From Chamaecyparis obtusa (Eukaryota > Streptophyta > Pinopsida > Cupressales > Cupressaceae), in contig BSBK01001534.1 of NCBI GenBank assembly GCA_027943335.1, forward strand, positions 179,001 through 243,000: DNA of 64,000 nt, read 5' to 3'. The notes beneath the pieces were generated by a model. The model saw only the letters and a program-made list of their open reading frames with translations. It ran no database searches and had not been told where the DNA came from. Each line of letters opens with the position of its first letter. The stretch's first letter is position 1. Both the position numbers and the translations under genes were made by a program. Positions 34,946 to 45,639 of the stretch are shown here, one piece after another.

Positions 34946-37260
34946 GACCCAATTAGGACCTAAATAGACCCAATTAGGACCTAATTAGACCAAATAGGAC
35001 TCAATTATACCAAGTAGGACCTAATTAGACTTAATTGTAGACCAATTAGGAAGGTATTATACCCAATTAGGACCTAATTAGATAATATAGGACCTATTAG
35101 GACCTAATTAGACTCAATTATACCAATTAGGACCTAATTAGACTTAATTGTAGACCAATTAGGAAGGTATTAGACCCAATTAGATCAATTAGGACCAATT
35201 AGGACCAATTAGGACCAATTAGAACCAATTAGAACCTAATTAGACAATATAGGACCTATTAGGACCTAATTAGACTCAATTATACCAATTAGGACCTAAT
35301 TAGACTTAATTGTAGACCAGTTAGGAAGGTATTAGACCCAATTAGACCAATTAGGACCAATTAGACTCAATTAGACTCAGTTACAACTAATTAGAACCTA
35401 ATTATACAATATAGGAATTATTAGGACCTAATTTGACTCAATTATACTAATTAGGACATAATTAGACTTGATTGTAGACCAATTAGGAAGGTATTAGACC
35501 CAATTAGACCAATTAGACTCATTTACAACTAATTAGAACCTAATTAGACCATATAGGACCTATTAGGACCTAATTAGACTCAATTATACCAATTATGACC
35601 TAATTAGACTTAATTATAGACCAATTAGGAAGGTATTAGACCCAATTAGACCAATTAGGACCAATTAGACTTAATTAGACTTAGTTACAACTAATTAGGA
35701 CCTAATTAGACCCAATTAGGACCTAATTAGACAATATAGGACCTATTAGGACCTAATTAGACTCAATTATACCAATTAAGACCTAATTAGACTTAATTGT
35801 AGACCAATTAGGAAGGTATTAGACCCAATTAGACTAATTAAACTCATTTACAACTAATTAGGACCTAATTAGACCATATAGGACCTATTAGGACCTAATT
35901 AGACTCAATTATACCAATTAGGACCTAATTAGACTTAATTGTAGACCAATTAGGAAGGTATTAGACCCAATTAGTCCAATTAGGACCAATTAGGACCAAC
36001 TAGACTCAATTAGACTCATTTACAACTAATTAGGACCTAATTAGACCCAATTAGAACCTAATTAGACCATATAGGACCTATTAGGACCTAATTAGACTCA
36101 ATTATATGAATTAGGACCTAATTAGACTTAATTATAGACTAATCAGGAAGGTATTAGATGTAGTTAGACCAATTAGGACCAATTAGGACTAATTAGACTC
36201 AATTAGACTCATTTACAACTAATTAGGACCAAATTAGACAATATAGGACCTAATTAGACTCAATTATACCAATTAGGACCTAATTAGACTTAATTTTAGA
36301 CCAATTAGGAAGGTATTAGACCCAATTAGACCAATTAGGACCAATTAGACTCAATTAGACTCATTTACAACTAATTAGGACCTAATTAGACCATATAGGA
36401 CCTATTAGGACCTAATTAGACTCAATTATACCAATTAGGACCTAATTAGACTTAATTGTAGACCAATTAGGAAGGTATTAGACCCAATTATACTAATTAG
36501 GAACAATTGGGACCAATTAGGACTAATTAGACTCAATTAGACTCATTTACAACTAATTAGGACCTAATTAGACAATATAGGACCTATTAGGACCTAATTA
36601 GACTCAATTATACCAATTAGGGCCTAATTAGACTTAATTGTAGACCAATTAGGAAGGTATTAGACCCAATTAGGACCAATTAGACTCATTTAAAACTAAT
36701 TAGGACCTAATTAGATAATATAGGACCTATTAGGACCTAATTAGACTCAACTATACCAATTAGGACCTAATTAGACTTAATTATAGACCAATTAGGAAGG
36801 TATTAGACCTAATTAGACCAATTAGGACCAATTAGACTCAATTAGACTCATTTACAACTAATTAGGACCAATTAGGAAGGTATTAGACCCAATTAGACCA
36901 ATTGGGACCAATTAAGACCAATTAGACTCAGTTAGACTCAATTAGACCTATTAGGACTAATTACGACCAATTAGGACCCAATTACACCCACTAAGACCCA
37001 ATTAGGACACAATTACACCAAATTAGACCTATTTTGACTTAATATGAACCTAGTTAGACCAATTAGACCAATTAGGACCAATTATGACCTAACTAGACTC
37101 AATTAGACCAATTAGAACCTAATTATACTCAATTAGACCATTCAAGACCCAATTAGACCCTACTAGACCTATTCAGACCAATTAGGACCTATTAGGACCC
37201 AACTTCACCTATTACAAACCTATTTTTACTTAATACATGACCTAGTTAGACCTAACTTCA
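34946..37260. repeat. AATTAGGACC minisatellite array 2 with higher-order structure
   Basis: About 2.3 kb of 9-11-bp units. The marker GGAAGGTATTAGACC occurs about 13 times, first at 35049 and last at 36875. Spacings by hand are 113, 162, 162, 142, 183, 142, 193, 162, 162, 182, 143 and 80 bp, so the common higher-order unit is 162 bp and variants differ by about 10 or 20 bp, i.e. whole basic units. Average spacing of AATT blocks within a unit is about 10.2 bp. Confidence 0.9.
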
Positions 37261-37510
37261 TTAGAAAGTCATTACAAGCTCAACAAGCCCAAAATATATA
37301 CAATATTAGTTATGCACAAATATTTTATTTTAAACCCTTTTAATATAATGCTTCTTCCACATGATCTAGTTCCAAATTTTTGTCTAACAAATCTAAACAT
37401 ATGGTTTTTAGAGATTTGGTATATATAATGAAGTGTTTCTTGTATCCACACTTTTTTCCCTTTGTTCAATGTTGATTTCAAGCCTATTTCCTAATAGTAT
37501 TATTGATAAA
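37261..37510. other. Unit DNA left of the inserted LTR element
   Basis: AT-rich sequence after array 2. Its first bases (CATTACAAGCTCAACAAGCCC at 37272) match the coding-like segment after array 3 at 50249-50270. No gene is supported. Confidence 0.4.
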
Positions 37511-37515
37511 GTAAC
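37511..37515. repeat. Target-site duplication GTAAC, left copy
   Basis: GTAAC lies directly outside the left LTR and is repeated exactly at 45351-45355 outside the right LTR. Five bases is the usual duplication length for LTR retrotransposons. Confidence 0.85.
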
Positions 37516-38625
37516 TATTATACACTGAATTTGTGCCTCTGATCTCAAGCTCTCTTGGTCTTGATAATCCAATATAACATGGGAATCATCTCAAGGTTGT
37601 GGGACCTTTTTCTAACCGAGATGAAACCTCCAGATTCTAGGCTGGTTCCTCTTGGATAATCACACTGATTTGCTTTTTAGACAAGAAAGTAAACTTTGAG
37701 GGGAAAGGGTTAGAAGGAGTGCATGAAAGGGAAATGATAGGAAAGAAAATCTACCTACTAGGTGATGCACCGAACTGGGGTTTGGATCTCAGTATAGAGG
37801 GATGAAACCAATGAAAGAATCAGGTCTAATAAGTCACCACTCACTAGATAGGTTTGCATAAGTATTTCATAGGAAGGCTTGAACAGAAAACCCAACCTAT
37901 GACCTGCAAACAAACATCCTCCTCTGCAACTAGGTGTAGGAATGAGACAAGACTGCTAGGGGCTATAGTATACCCACAAAAAATCTAAATCAGATCAGAC
38001 ATAGTAACACACAAATCATAGAAAGAGAGAGGGACCAGGAACCCCAATTTCCATTAACAGCATTCATAAACCTCAATCTAATAAGAGATAATGCAAACAA
38101 GGAAGCACAAGGACATGAAGGATTGTCACAAACTGCCTCTGCAATACTTGTATTATCAATGGGAATTTATAAAATGTGGAAAACCAGAGGGTAAGAAGAA
38201 ATGCCACAGATAGGTTCACAAGAAAGAGCCTTTCTTTTTACAAAATGTGAATTCTGAGCTTCAAAAGCTCCAAAAAACAAATTATATACATCTCTGCACG
38301 CAAGCAGGAATCAAACCTTTAGGGCTACATAGATTTTACAATATAATAATCAACCCTAAAACAGGTCTCTTCTGATCATAAATGAAATTGTGCAAATATC
38401 TCAACCGATCAAATATTTTTCCTTGCATGCCCATCTCTGCCATGAATGCTCAAAAATCTGATCAAATCCTCAAAAGGACTAAAAAAAATGGCAGCCTAAA
38501 AGATCTCTACAAACATTCTAGCTATAAGCTTTTGGAAACATTAATTCTTAGCTACCCACGCTTTGCAAACATCTCTGCAGAAGGAAGCCTGCCAAAGCAA
38601 TCACACCACCCTTATAATAGCAATG

Positions 38626-39954
38626 GTCGCATGATCGCATGAGGTCGAAAGGCTTCATGCGATCATGTGACAACTCCTTTGAAACTACCACCGATCGCGC
38701 AAGACACATGGGGCCCACAAGATCTGCCAACTGCTAAGCTTGCCACATGGCCCAAAAGGAGCCGACCACATGGCCTTGAAAAGTCAGTGGTCGCATGAGC
38801 ACATGAGCCCGAAAGGCTTTATGTGATCATGTGACAACCCTTAGAAAATCCACCTCCACCTTGACAAATGCTCAGGCTTACGATCGCACTGCAAAACTAA
38901 CTCGACATTTACCTCAGGTTCCAATTTTCTTTCAGTCGTGGAATCATTTAATACTTTAGCTGACCTCAGTTAAGTTTGGTGAACATGAGGTACCCTTTAG
39001 TTGCTAGGTCACTAGATATATCCTAACCTTGGGCCCATCTTCCATGCAAGACACCTTGGGTCTATTCACTACACTACAAACTTAACCCTGGTCTCACCTT
39101 GGGTTTACTCGCCAAGTCGCTGGAAGCCTTCCTTAACCCTGGGCTCATTTAGTGACCACGTGAAAACCTTAATCATGCAACCACACTCTTATTTTACCAA
39201 CCTTGGGCCCACTTATGCCACTTGGCATTCTGTTATTCATCCCAGTCGCTCGGTCATGAACACCTTGGCAACCCTCTGACAATAGACCCACTGCAACATC
39301 TAATGGTGGGCGTAAGATCTCATGGCTGAAGAATATACATTATGCTCTTACACCAATCATAGATCTCCTTTCAACTAGGACCCTACTGACACATCGGCCC
39401 ACCTGCAAAAGAGCATCGGACGGTTGTCGTTACACCGCTAGCTTAAAAAGGCATCAACTTTCCATAGCGGTGTAGCGACAACCACCAGATCTTGTTGAGC
39501 ATTAACCTTTGAACATGAAGAATGGGCCCGCCAATAGGTGTCATCTTGTTACATGATCGCATGCGGCCAGGAAGGCCTATGCGATCATGTGACCAACCGT
39601 ATGATGCTAGCCACTGACCACCACTGCACCACCAAAAATATGACACATCACCACCCACCAAATCCCCTGCAGACCGCCTGTCACATGGTCACATGCGGTC
39701 AAGGGGCCGCATGCAATCATGAAACCAACCAGATGATGCTTCCCCCACTAACCACTAACCGCAACCAACAAAATAGGACATGGTTTGCCGCATGGTCACA
39801 TGGGCTCAAAAGAGCCCATGCGATCATGCGACCAACCATAAAATGTTAGCCGCTGACTGTTGGATGAACCTTTTGACTGCCGATGTTGGAGATACTACAT
39901 CAATGGTTGTCATATGATCTCATGGGATCGGGAGATCCCATGCGATCATGCAAC
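38626..39954 (-). repeat. Six-hairpin array in the left LTR
   Basis: 46-nt inverted repeats at 38626-38671, 38790-38835, 39548-39593, 39680-39725, 39787-39832 and 39909-39954. Outer arms approximate GTCGCATGATCGCATG and its complement CATGCGATCATGCGAC. Upper stems differ but still pair: GGGCTC with GAGCCC, GGGATC with GATCCC, GCGGTC with GGCCGC (one G-T), and GAGGTC or GAGCCC with GGCTTC. Several loops are GAAA or GGGA. Confidence 0.85.
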
Positions 39955-40024
39955 AACCATCGGATCTTTACTACACTGGCACGGTCTTTGGCACTAGGAC
40001 TTGCCTATCGGAGTTGCGTGCTTA

Positions 40025-40225
40025 GGGCTGAAAACATAGAAGGGGTGTCGAAAACACAGAGGGTTTTTGAGCCAGGGTCAAAAACACACTAAATTTTTAG
40101 AGTAGAGAGGTTGAAAACACACTGGGTTTCCAGACCAAAAGGCAGAAACATCCTGAGCTTGCAGAGAAGAGGTTGAAAACACACTGAGTTTTTGACACTT
40201 GAGTAGAAAACACACTGGACTCTTG
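40025..40225 (-). promoter_or_regulatory. Tandem GAAAACACACTGG repeats in U3 of the left LTR
   Basis: GAAAACACACTGG or close variants start at about 40029, 40051, 40080, 40112, 40173 and 40207. In element orientation they lie at the beginning of the LTR, the U3 region, where retrotransposon enhancers usually are. Repeated short motifs in U3 are a known feature of plant LTR elements. Confidence 0.55.
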
Positions 40226-40531
40226 ACACTTGAGCATTTCACTTGGAAAATAGGGCTGTGGCCGAAAATGGACAAGAGGGAAATTTTGGGCAACATTTTG
40301 GTGACCTCTTCGGGATGTCAACCTGCTAGACATGGACCAGTTACCTTGATGTATCGATTGGGCATAGGAGTCATTTCTTTTGAGCACAAAAACTTTAGAG
40401 ACAAAAACTAAACCGGGAAGACAAACATGTGCACAAGCACTTCTTGGAAAATAGGAAACTACTCTAGAAAATAGGGGAAAGAAAAATAGGGAAACCTATC
40501 CTAACCTAAACTAACCAGTGTAGAGACCTGG

Positions 40532-42355
40532 TTAAACAAAGCCATTCACTGGCATGTTGAAGTAGCTGCCCTTCCTCAATAAGATATTTTGCATTAAACA
40601 CATGAAGATAGCTACAAGGATATGAGGCATAGAAAAATTTGGCAAATGAGGATATGTTGCCTCTGCAAAAACAAGATCAAGTTCACTCACCTCAAATGGA
40701 TCAAATGGAGGTGTCTCAGTGAACTCCTTCTGGGCCAAGTATCTGATGGGGCAGCCTCTTGAAAGTCTAAAGGCAGGACTTTCATTGCTGGTTTCTTCTT
40801 TATCTTTGTGGTTGCCCTTTATCATAGATAGCCATGACAACTCCTCATCCATGGACAGGGGACTGTCATCTTCTTCCTTTAAACCAGCCAAGAGCTCATC
40901 AAAGCTATCAATGTCTTGAAGATTTGGAACTGATTCCAAATCTTGCTCATGTAGTAGCTCCTTGTGAAAAGGGCAATCCAAGACCAGGCCCTCTTCAATA
41001 GGCATATGACCTTGAACCTCCACTCCAAAGAATAGGGGTTCAACATCCAATTTGTCACAAAAGACCTCTATGATATTGAAAAAATCATACTCTTCTTCAA
41101 GGCTTTTGTCTTTATCCTTTTCTTGGAAAGCTCCTCCCATGGCTTCATCATTCTGCTCCATAAAACAAGGTGGCTCACCTAACAAGCACATGGAATCCAT
41201 TATAGAATCAACCTCCTATTGATGATAGACCTTTTGTTCTGATTGACCTTTAGCCATAGGCAATGGCATGGTCTCTTCTACATCATCAAAAAATGGAGGG
41301 AGCTCATCATACAAATCAACCAAGAGCTCAGGCTGAGCATCAATGTTCACCTCCACACCCTGTTGCTCATTTTCACCATAGTCATTACTCTGCACTGATA
41401 CCTCAGATTTCTTCTCCTCCTCATCATATGAAAGCTCATTAACTAGTAGTCCTTTCTCAGACACCAGACTAGTGTCCTTGCAAAGGCTTGGCATCTAACA
41501 ATCAGGAGGGAGAGTCCATTGGGGAATCCAGATTACTTCATCATCTTGAGAAACTAGAGGGGCCTCTTGGGATGAAAATCTTTCTTGAACAGGCTGCTCT
41601 TGCAAGGTGGACTGAACCTCAAGCACAGGCTCTTGAATAGAATCTTTTGCCTTAAAACTTGGGATGTGAAACTAAGGGGGAGAGGGGGGAGACAAAGAAG
41701 GCATAGCAGCTTTAAAGCTTGGAAATGAATGCTTAGCAGGCTTCACATGTGTAGGCTCTTGAGACAAATGGGCCCTCCAACTTAGAATTTTGGGCCTAGG
41801 AGCCTCTTGTTGAGCAATCAGTGATCTCAACCTTGTTGTCTCAATGTCAGCTCGGCATCTGATCTCTTCTTGAAACTCTCCTGCTTGCTGCCCATCAACA
41901 AGAACCTTTGTCATTTGGTAAGGAGCTACCCCTTGCTCATAATTTTGAGCCTCCTACTCCCTCTTCTCCCTGAGCTCAGATATTTGTTTGACTAAATCAA
42001 GCAACAGACTCTTTGCCTCTTGCATCTCCTTGAAGTCTAAGCTCAAAGTCTGCATCTGCTACTGAATAGGCTAAGAAGGGGAGGGTGGGTGGTAAGCATT
42101 ATGGGGAAGCTGGACTTGTATCTACCATTGTGCCTCTTGTGCCCATGATCCATCTCTCCTGAGAGCTCTCTCATAACTTTGCACAAGGGAAAACTCATTT
42201 GGGGCATATTGGATATATTGATACCCTTGAGAAGTATAATAACTTGGGGTAAAAGGAGGCTTTGGGTGACTTTGCTAAGGCTAGGAACAAGCTAGTTGAG
42301 CATTATTCTCATGATAGGATGGTGAGTAACCTGACTGTCCATAGAAACTTGACAT
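40532..42355 (-). pseudogene. Single Gln/Pro/Glu-rich ORF of the LTR element, TAG-interrupted
   Basis: One frame of 608 codons runs from ATG at 42355 to TAA at 40532 with no frameshift. It has nine internal stops, all TAG. The N-terminal 120 codons are Gln/Pro/Tyr-rich (FYGQSGYSPSYHENNAQLA, YTSQGYQYIQYAPNEFS), followed by a helical Leu-rich segment (AKSLLLDLVKQISELREK), an acidic middle (EEEYDFFNIIEVF, LLAGLKEEDDSPLSMDEELS) and a C-terminal part with GCPIRYLAQKEFTETPPFDP. No zinc knuckle or pol domain. It occupies the gag position; a divergent Gag is the simplest reading, but the family was not recognised. Confidence 0.7.
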
Positions 42356-42537
42356 GTCTACTCATGCAATTAGCTAGGATTTGAAAATGAAAGCTTGAAA
42401 ATATACCGGCATCTGATCTTTGAAACCAGTAGACTTTTTGGAGTCACCAGATATGCAATAAAATGACTTCTTCTAGGTCTGTAGCATGCTACTAGCATAT
42501 CAAAGATAGCATACTTTAAACATGAATCTGAACTTCA

Positions 42538-42555
42538 GTCCCACCAGGCATGCCA
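42538..42555 (-). promoter_or_regulatory. Candidate primer binding site
   Basis: On the minus strand, four bases inside the 5' LTR, the sequence is TGGCATGCCTGGTGGGAC. A PBS starts with TGG, complementary to the CCA end of a tRNA. I could not match the rest to a particular tRNA. Confidence 0.5.
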
Positions 42556-42559
42556 GAAA

Positions 42560-45350
42560 TGTTATACATTGAATTTGTGCCTCTGATCTCAAACTCTCTT
42601 GGTCTTGATAATCCAATATAACATGGGAATCATCTCAAGGTTGTGGGACCTTTTGCTAATCGAGATGAAACCTCTAGATTCTAGGCTAGTTCCTCTTGGA
42701 TAATCACCTTGATTTTCTTTTTAGACAGGAAAGTAAATTTTGAGGGGAAAGGGTTAGAAGGAGTGCATGAAAGGGAAATGACAGGAAAGAAAATCTACCT
42801 ACTAGGTGATGCACCAAATTGGGGTTTGGCTCTCAATATAGAGGGATGAAACCAATGAAAAAATTAGGTCTAATAAGTCACCACTCACTAGATAGGTTTG
42901 CATAAGTATTTCATAGGAAGGCTTGAACAGAAAACCCAACCTATGACCTGCAAACAAACATCCTCCTCTACAACTAGGTGTAGGAATGAGACAAGACTAC
43001 TAGGGGCTATAGTATACCCACAAAATATCTAAATCAGATCAGACATAGTAACACACAAATCATAGAAAGAGAGAGGGACCAGGAACCCCAATTTCCATTA
43101 ACAGCATTCATAAACCTCAATCCAATAAGAGATAATGCAAACAAGGAAGCACAAGGACATGAAGGATTGTCACAAACTACCTCTGCAATACTTGTATTAT
43201 CAATGGGAATTTATAGAATGTGGAAAACTAGAGGGTAAGAAGAAATGCCACAAATAGGTTCCCAAGAAAGAGCCTTTCTTTTTACAAAATGTGAATTCTG
43301 AGCTTCAAAAGCTCCAAAAAACAAATTATATACATTTCTGCATGCATGCAAGAATCAAACCTTTAGGGCTACATAGATTTTATAATATAATAATCAACCC
43401 TAAAATAGGTCACTTTTGATCATAAATGAAATTGTGCAAATATCTCAACTGATCAGATATTTTTCCTTGCGTGCCCATCTCTGCCATGAATGCTCAAAAA
43501 TCCGATGAGATCCTCAAAAGGACTAAAAAAAATGGTGGCCTAAAAGATCTCTGCAAACATTCCAGCTATAAGCCTTTGGAAACATTAATTCTCAGCTACC
43601 CGCGCTTTGCAAACATCTTTATAGAAGGAAGCCCGCAAAAGTAATCATGCTACCCTTGTAATAGCAATGGTCGCATGATTGCATGAGGCTGAAAGGCTTC
43701 ATGTGATCATGAGACAACTCCTTCGAAATTGCCACCACTTGCACAAGACACATGGGGCCTGCAAGATCCACCACCTGCTAAGCTTGCCACGTGGCCCAAT
43801 AGGAGTTGACCACATAGCCTTGAAAAGTCAGTGGTCGCATGATTGCATGAGCCCGAAAGGCTTCATGCGATCATGCGACAACCCTTAGAAAATTTGCCTC
43901 CACTTTGACAAATGCTTGGGCTTACAATCATACTGCAAAACTAACTCGACGTTTACCTCAGGTTCCAATTTTATTTTAGTCGTGAAATCATTTAATACTT
44001 TAGTTGACCTCAATTAAGTCTAGTGAATGTGAGATACCCTTTAGTCACTGAGTCACTAGATATATCCTAACCCTAGGCCCATCTGCCATGCAAGACACCT
44101 TGGGTCTATTCATTACACTACAAACTTAACCCTGGTCTCACCTTGGGTTTACTCACCAAGTCGCTGGAAGCGTTCCTTAACCCTGGGTTCATTTAGCGAC
44201 CACATGAAAACCTTAACCACGCAACTGCACTCTCATTTTACCAACCATGGGCCCACTTACACCACTTGGCATTTTGTTATTCATCCCAGTCACTCGGTCA
44301 TCAACACCTCAGCAACCCTCTGACAACGGACCCGCTGCAACATCCAGATTCCCATCTAATGGTGGGCGTAAGATCACATGGCTGAAGAATATACCTTATG
44401 CTCTTACGCCAACCGTAGAGCTCCTTTCAACTAGGACCCCACTGACACATCAGCCCACCTGCAAAAGAGCATCGGATGGTTGTTGTTACACCACTAGCTT
44501 AAAAAGGCATCAACTTTCCTTAACAGTGTAGCGACAGCCACCAGATCTTTTCGAGCATTAACCTTTGAAGATGAAGAACGGGCCACTGATAGGTGTCATC
44601 TTGTCACATGATCGCATGCGGCTAGGAAGGCCTATGCGATCATGTGACCAACCGTATGATGCTAGACACTGACCGCCACTGCACCATCGAAAATAGGACA
44701 CATCACCACCCACCAAAGCCCCTGCAGACCATCTGTCGCATGGTCACATGTGGTCAAGGGGCCGCATGCAATCATGAGACCAACCGCATGATGCTTCCCC
44801 CGCTAGCCGCTAACCGCCACCAACGAAATGGGACACGGTTTGCCACATGGTTGCATGGGCTCAAAAGAGCCCATGCGATCATGCAACCAGTCATAAAGTG
44901 TTAGCCATTGACTGTTGGATGAACCTTTTGACTATCGACGTTGGAGATACCACATCAATGGTTTTTGTATGATCTCATGGGATCGAGAGATCCCATGTGA
45001 TCATGCGACAACCATCAGATCTTTGCTACACTAGCACGGTCTTTAGCACTGGGACCCGCCTGTTGGAGTTGCACACTTAGGGCCGAAAACATAGAAGGGG
45101 TATCAAAAACACAGAGGGTTTTCAAGCCAGGATCGAAAACACACTAAATTTTTAGAGCGGAGAGGTCAAAAATACACTGGGTTTCCAGACCGAAAGGCAG
45201 AAACATCCCGAGCCTGCAGAGAAGAGGATGAAAACACACTGGGTTTTTGACACTTGAGTAGAAAACACACTGGACTCTCAACACTTGAGCATTTCACTTG
45301 GAAAATAGGGCTGTGGCCGAAAATGGATGAGAGGGAAATTTTGGGCAATA
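42560..45350 (-). repeat. 5' LTR (right) of the complete element
   Basis: 2,791 bp. The inner end keeps TG at 42560-42561; the outer end reads TA at 45349-45350 where the sister LTR has CA at 40294. Aligns along its whole length with the left LTR (for example GAATTTGTGCCTCTGATCTC at 37527 and 42570). Confidence 0.9.
43670..45009 (-). repeat. Six-hairpin array in the right LTR
   Basis: The same six inverted repeats as in the left LTR, at 43670-43715, 43834-43879, 44603-44648, 44735-44780, 44842-44887 and about 44964-45009. Some positions that mismatch in the left copy pair here (the second hairpin has GTCGCATGATTGCATG against CATGCGATCATGCGAC). Confidence 0.85.
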
Positions 45351-45355
45351 GTAAC
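45351..45355. repeat. Target-site duplication GTAAC, right copy
   Basis: Exact repeat of 37511-37515 directly outside the right LTR. Confidence 0.85.
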
Positions 45356-45639
45356 AAGGAACATCCTAATTTTGGATATTGATAAATAAATAAATAAATA
45401 AAACCCCCTTCGTTATCATGTGCTTGCATTTTCCAATGCCCCTAATGTAAAATAAAAGGAAGCATCTAACAACTAGGCTTGGGCACTTTATTCTTTGTTT
45501 GACTGACACTTTCTTTTTTTTCAAATGGGTGTTGTTAACACAGATTATTTATCATAGATAAGAAAAATGTGTCAAAAAAGACTAGGTAAAATAATAAAAT
45601 TGTTTCATGATCTATATATTAAATTATAATTTTAATATT
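45356..45639. other. AT-rich DNA right of the LTR element
   Basis: Includes a short AAATAAATAAAT run near 45380-45402. No gene seen. It is the host DNA interrupted by the element and leads into unit 2. Confidence 0.35.

Larger units (their letters stand above)
37516..40295 (-). repeat. 3' LTR (left) of the complete element
   Basis: 2,780 bp. The inner end keeps CA at 40294-40295. The outer end reads TA at 37516-37517 where the sister LTR has TG at 42560. Contains six hairpins between 38626 and 39954 and six CACACTGG-type repeats between 40029 and 40220. Confidence 0.9.
37516..45350 (-). mobile_element. Complete non-autonomous LTR retrotransposon with 2.8-kb LTRs
   Basis: Two long direct repeats (37516-40295 and 42560-45350) flank only 2,264 bp of internal DNA, and the whole is bounded by perfect GTAAC duplications. 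The internal part holds one decayed minus-strand ORF and no protease, reverse transcriptase, RNase H or integrase. That fits a LARD or TR-GAG type element mobilised in trans. By eye the LTRs differ by roughly 5 percent, mostly C/T and G/A changes, so the insertion is not recent. It lies between two copies of the large repeated unit and postdates them. Confidence 0.9.

Noticed and set aside
30441..37260. CRISPR array
   Set aside because: Units are 9-11 bp without unique spacers, and the context is plant transposon DNA.
37272..37481. 69-codon minus-strand frame between array 2 and the LTR element
   Set aside because: Short, no family resemblance, and not kept in the corresponding DNA after array 3.
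40296..40320. Polypurine tract next to the 3' LTR
   Set aside because: The minus-strand sequence before the LTR (GAAGAGGTCACCAAAA) is only partly purine and not convincing enough to annotate.
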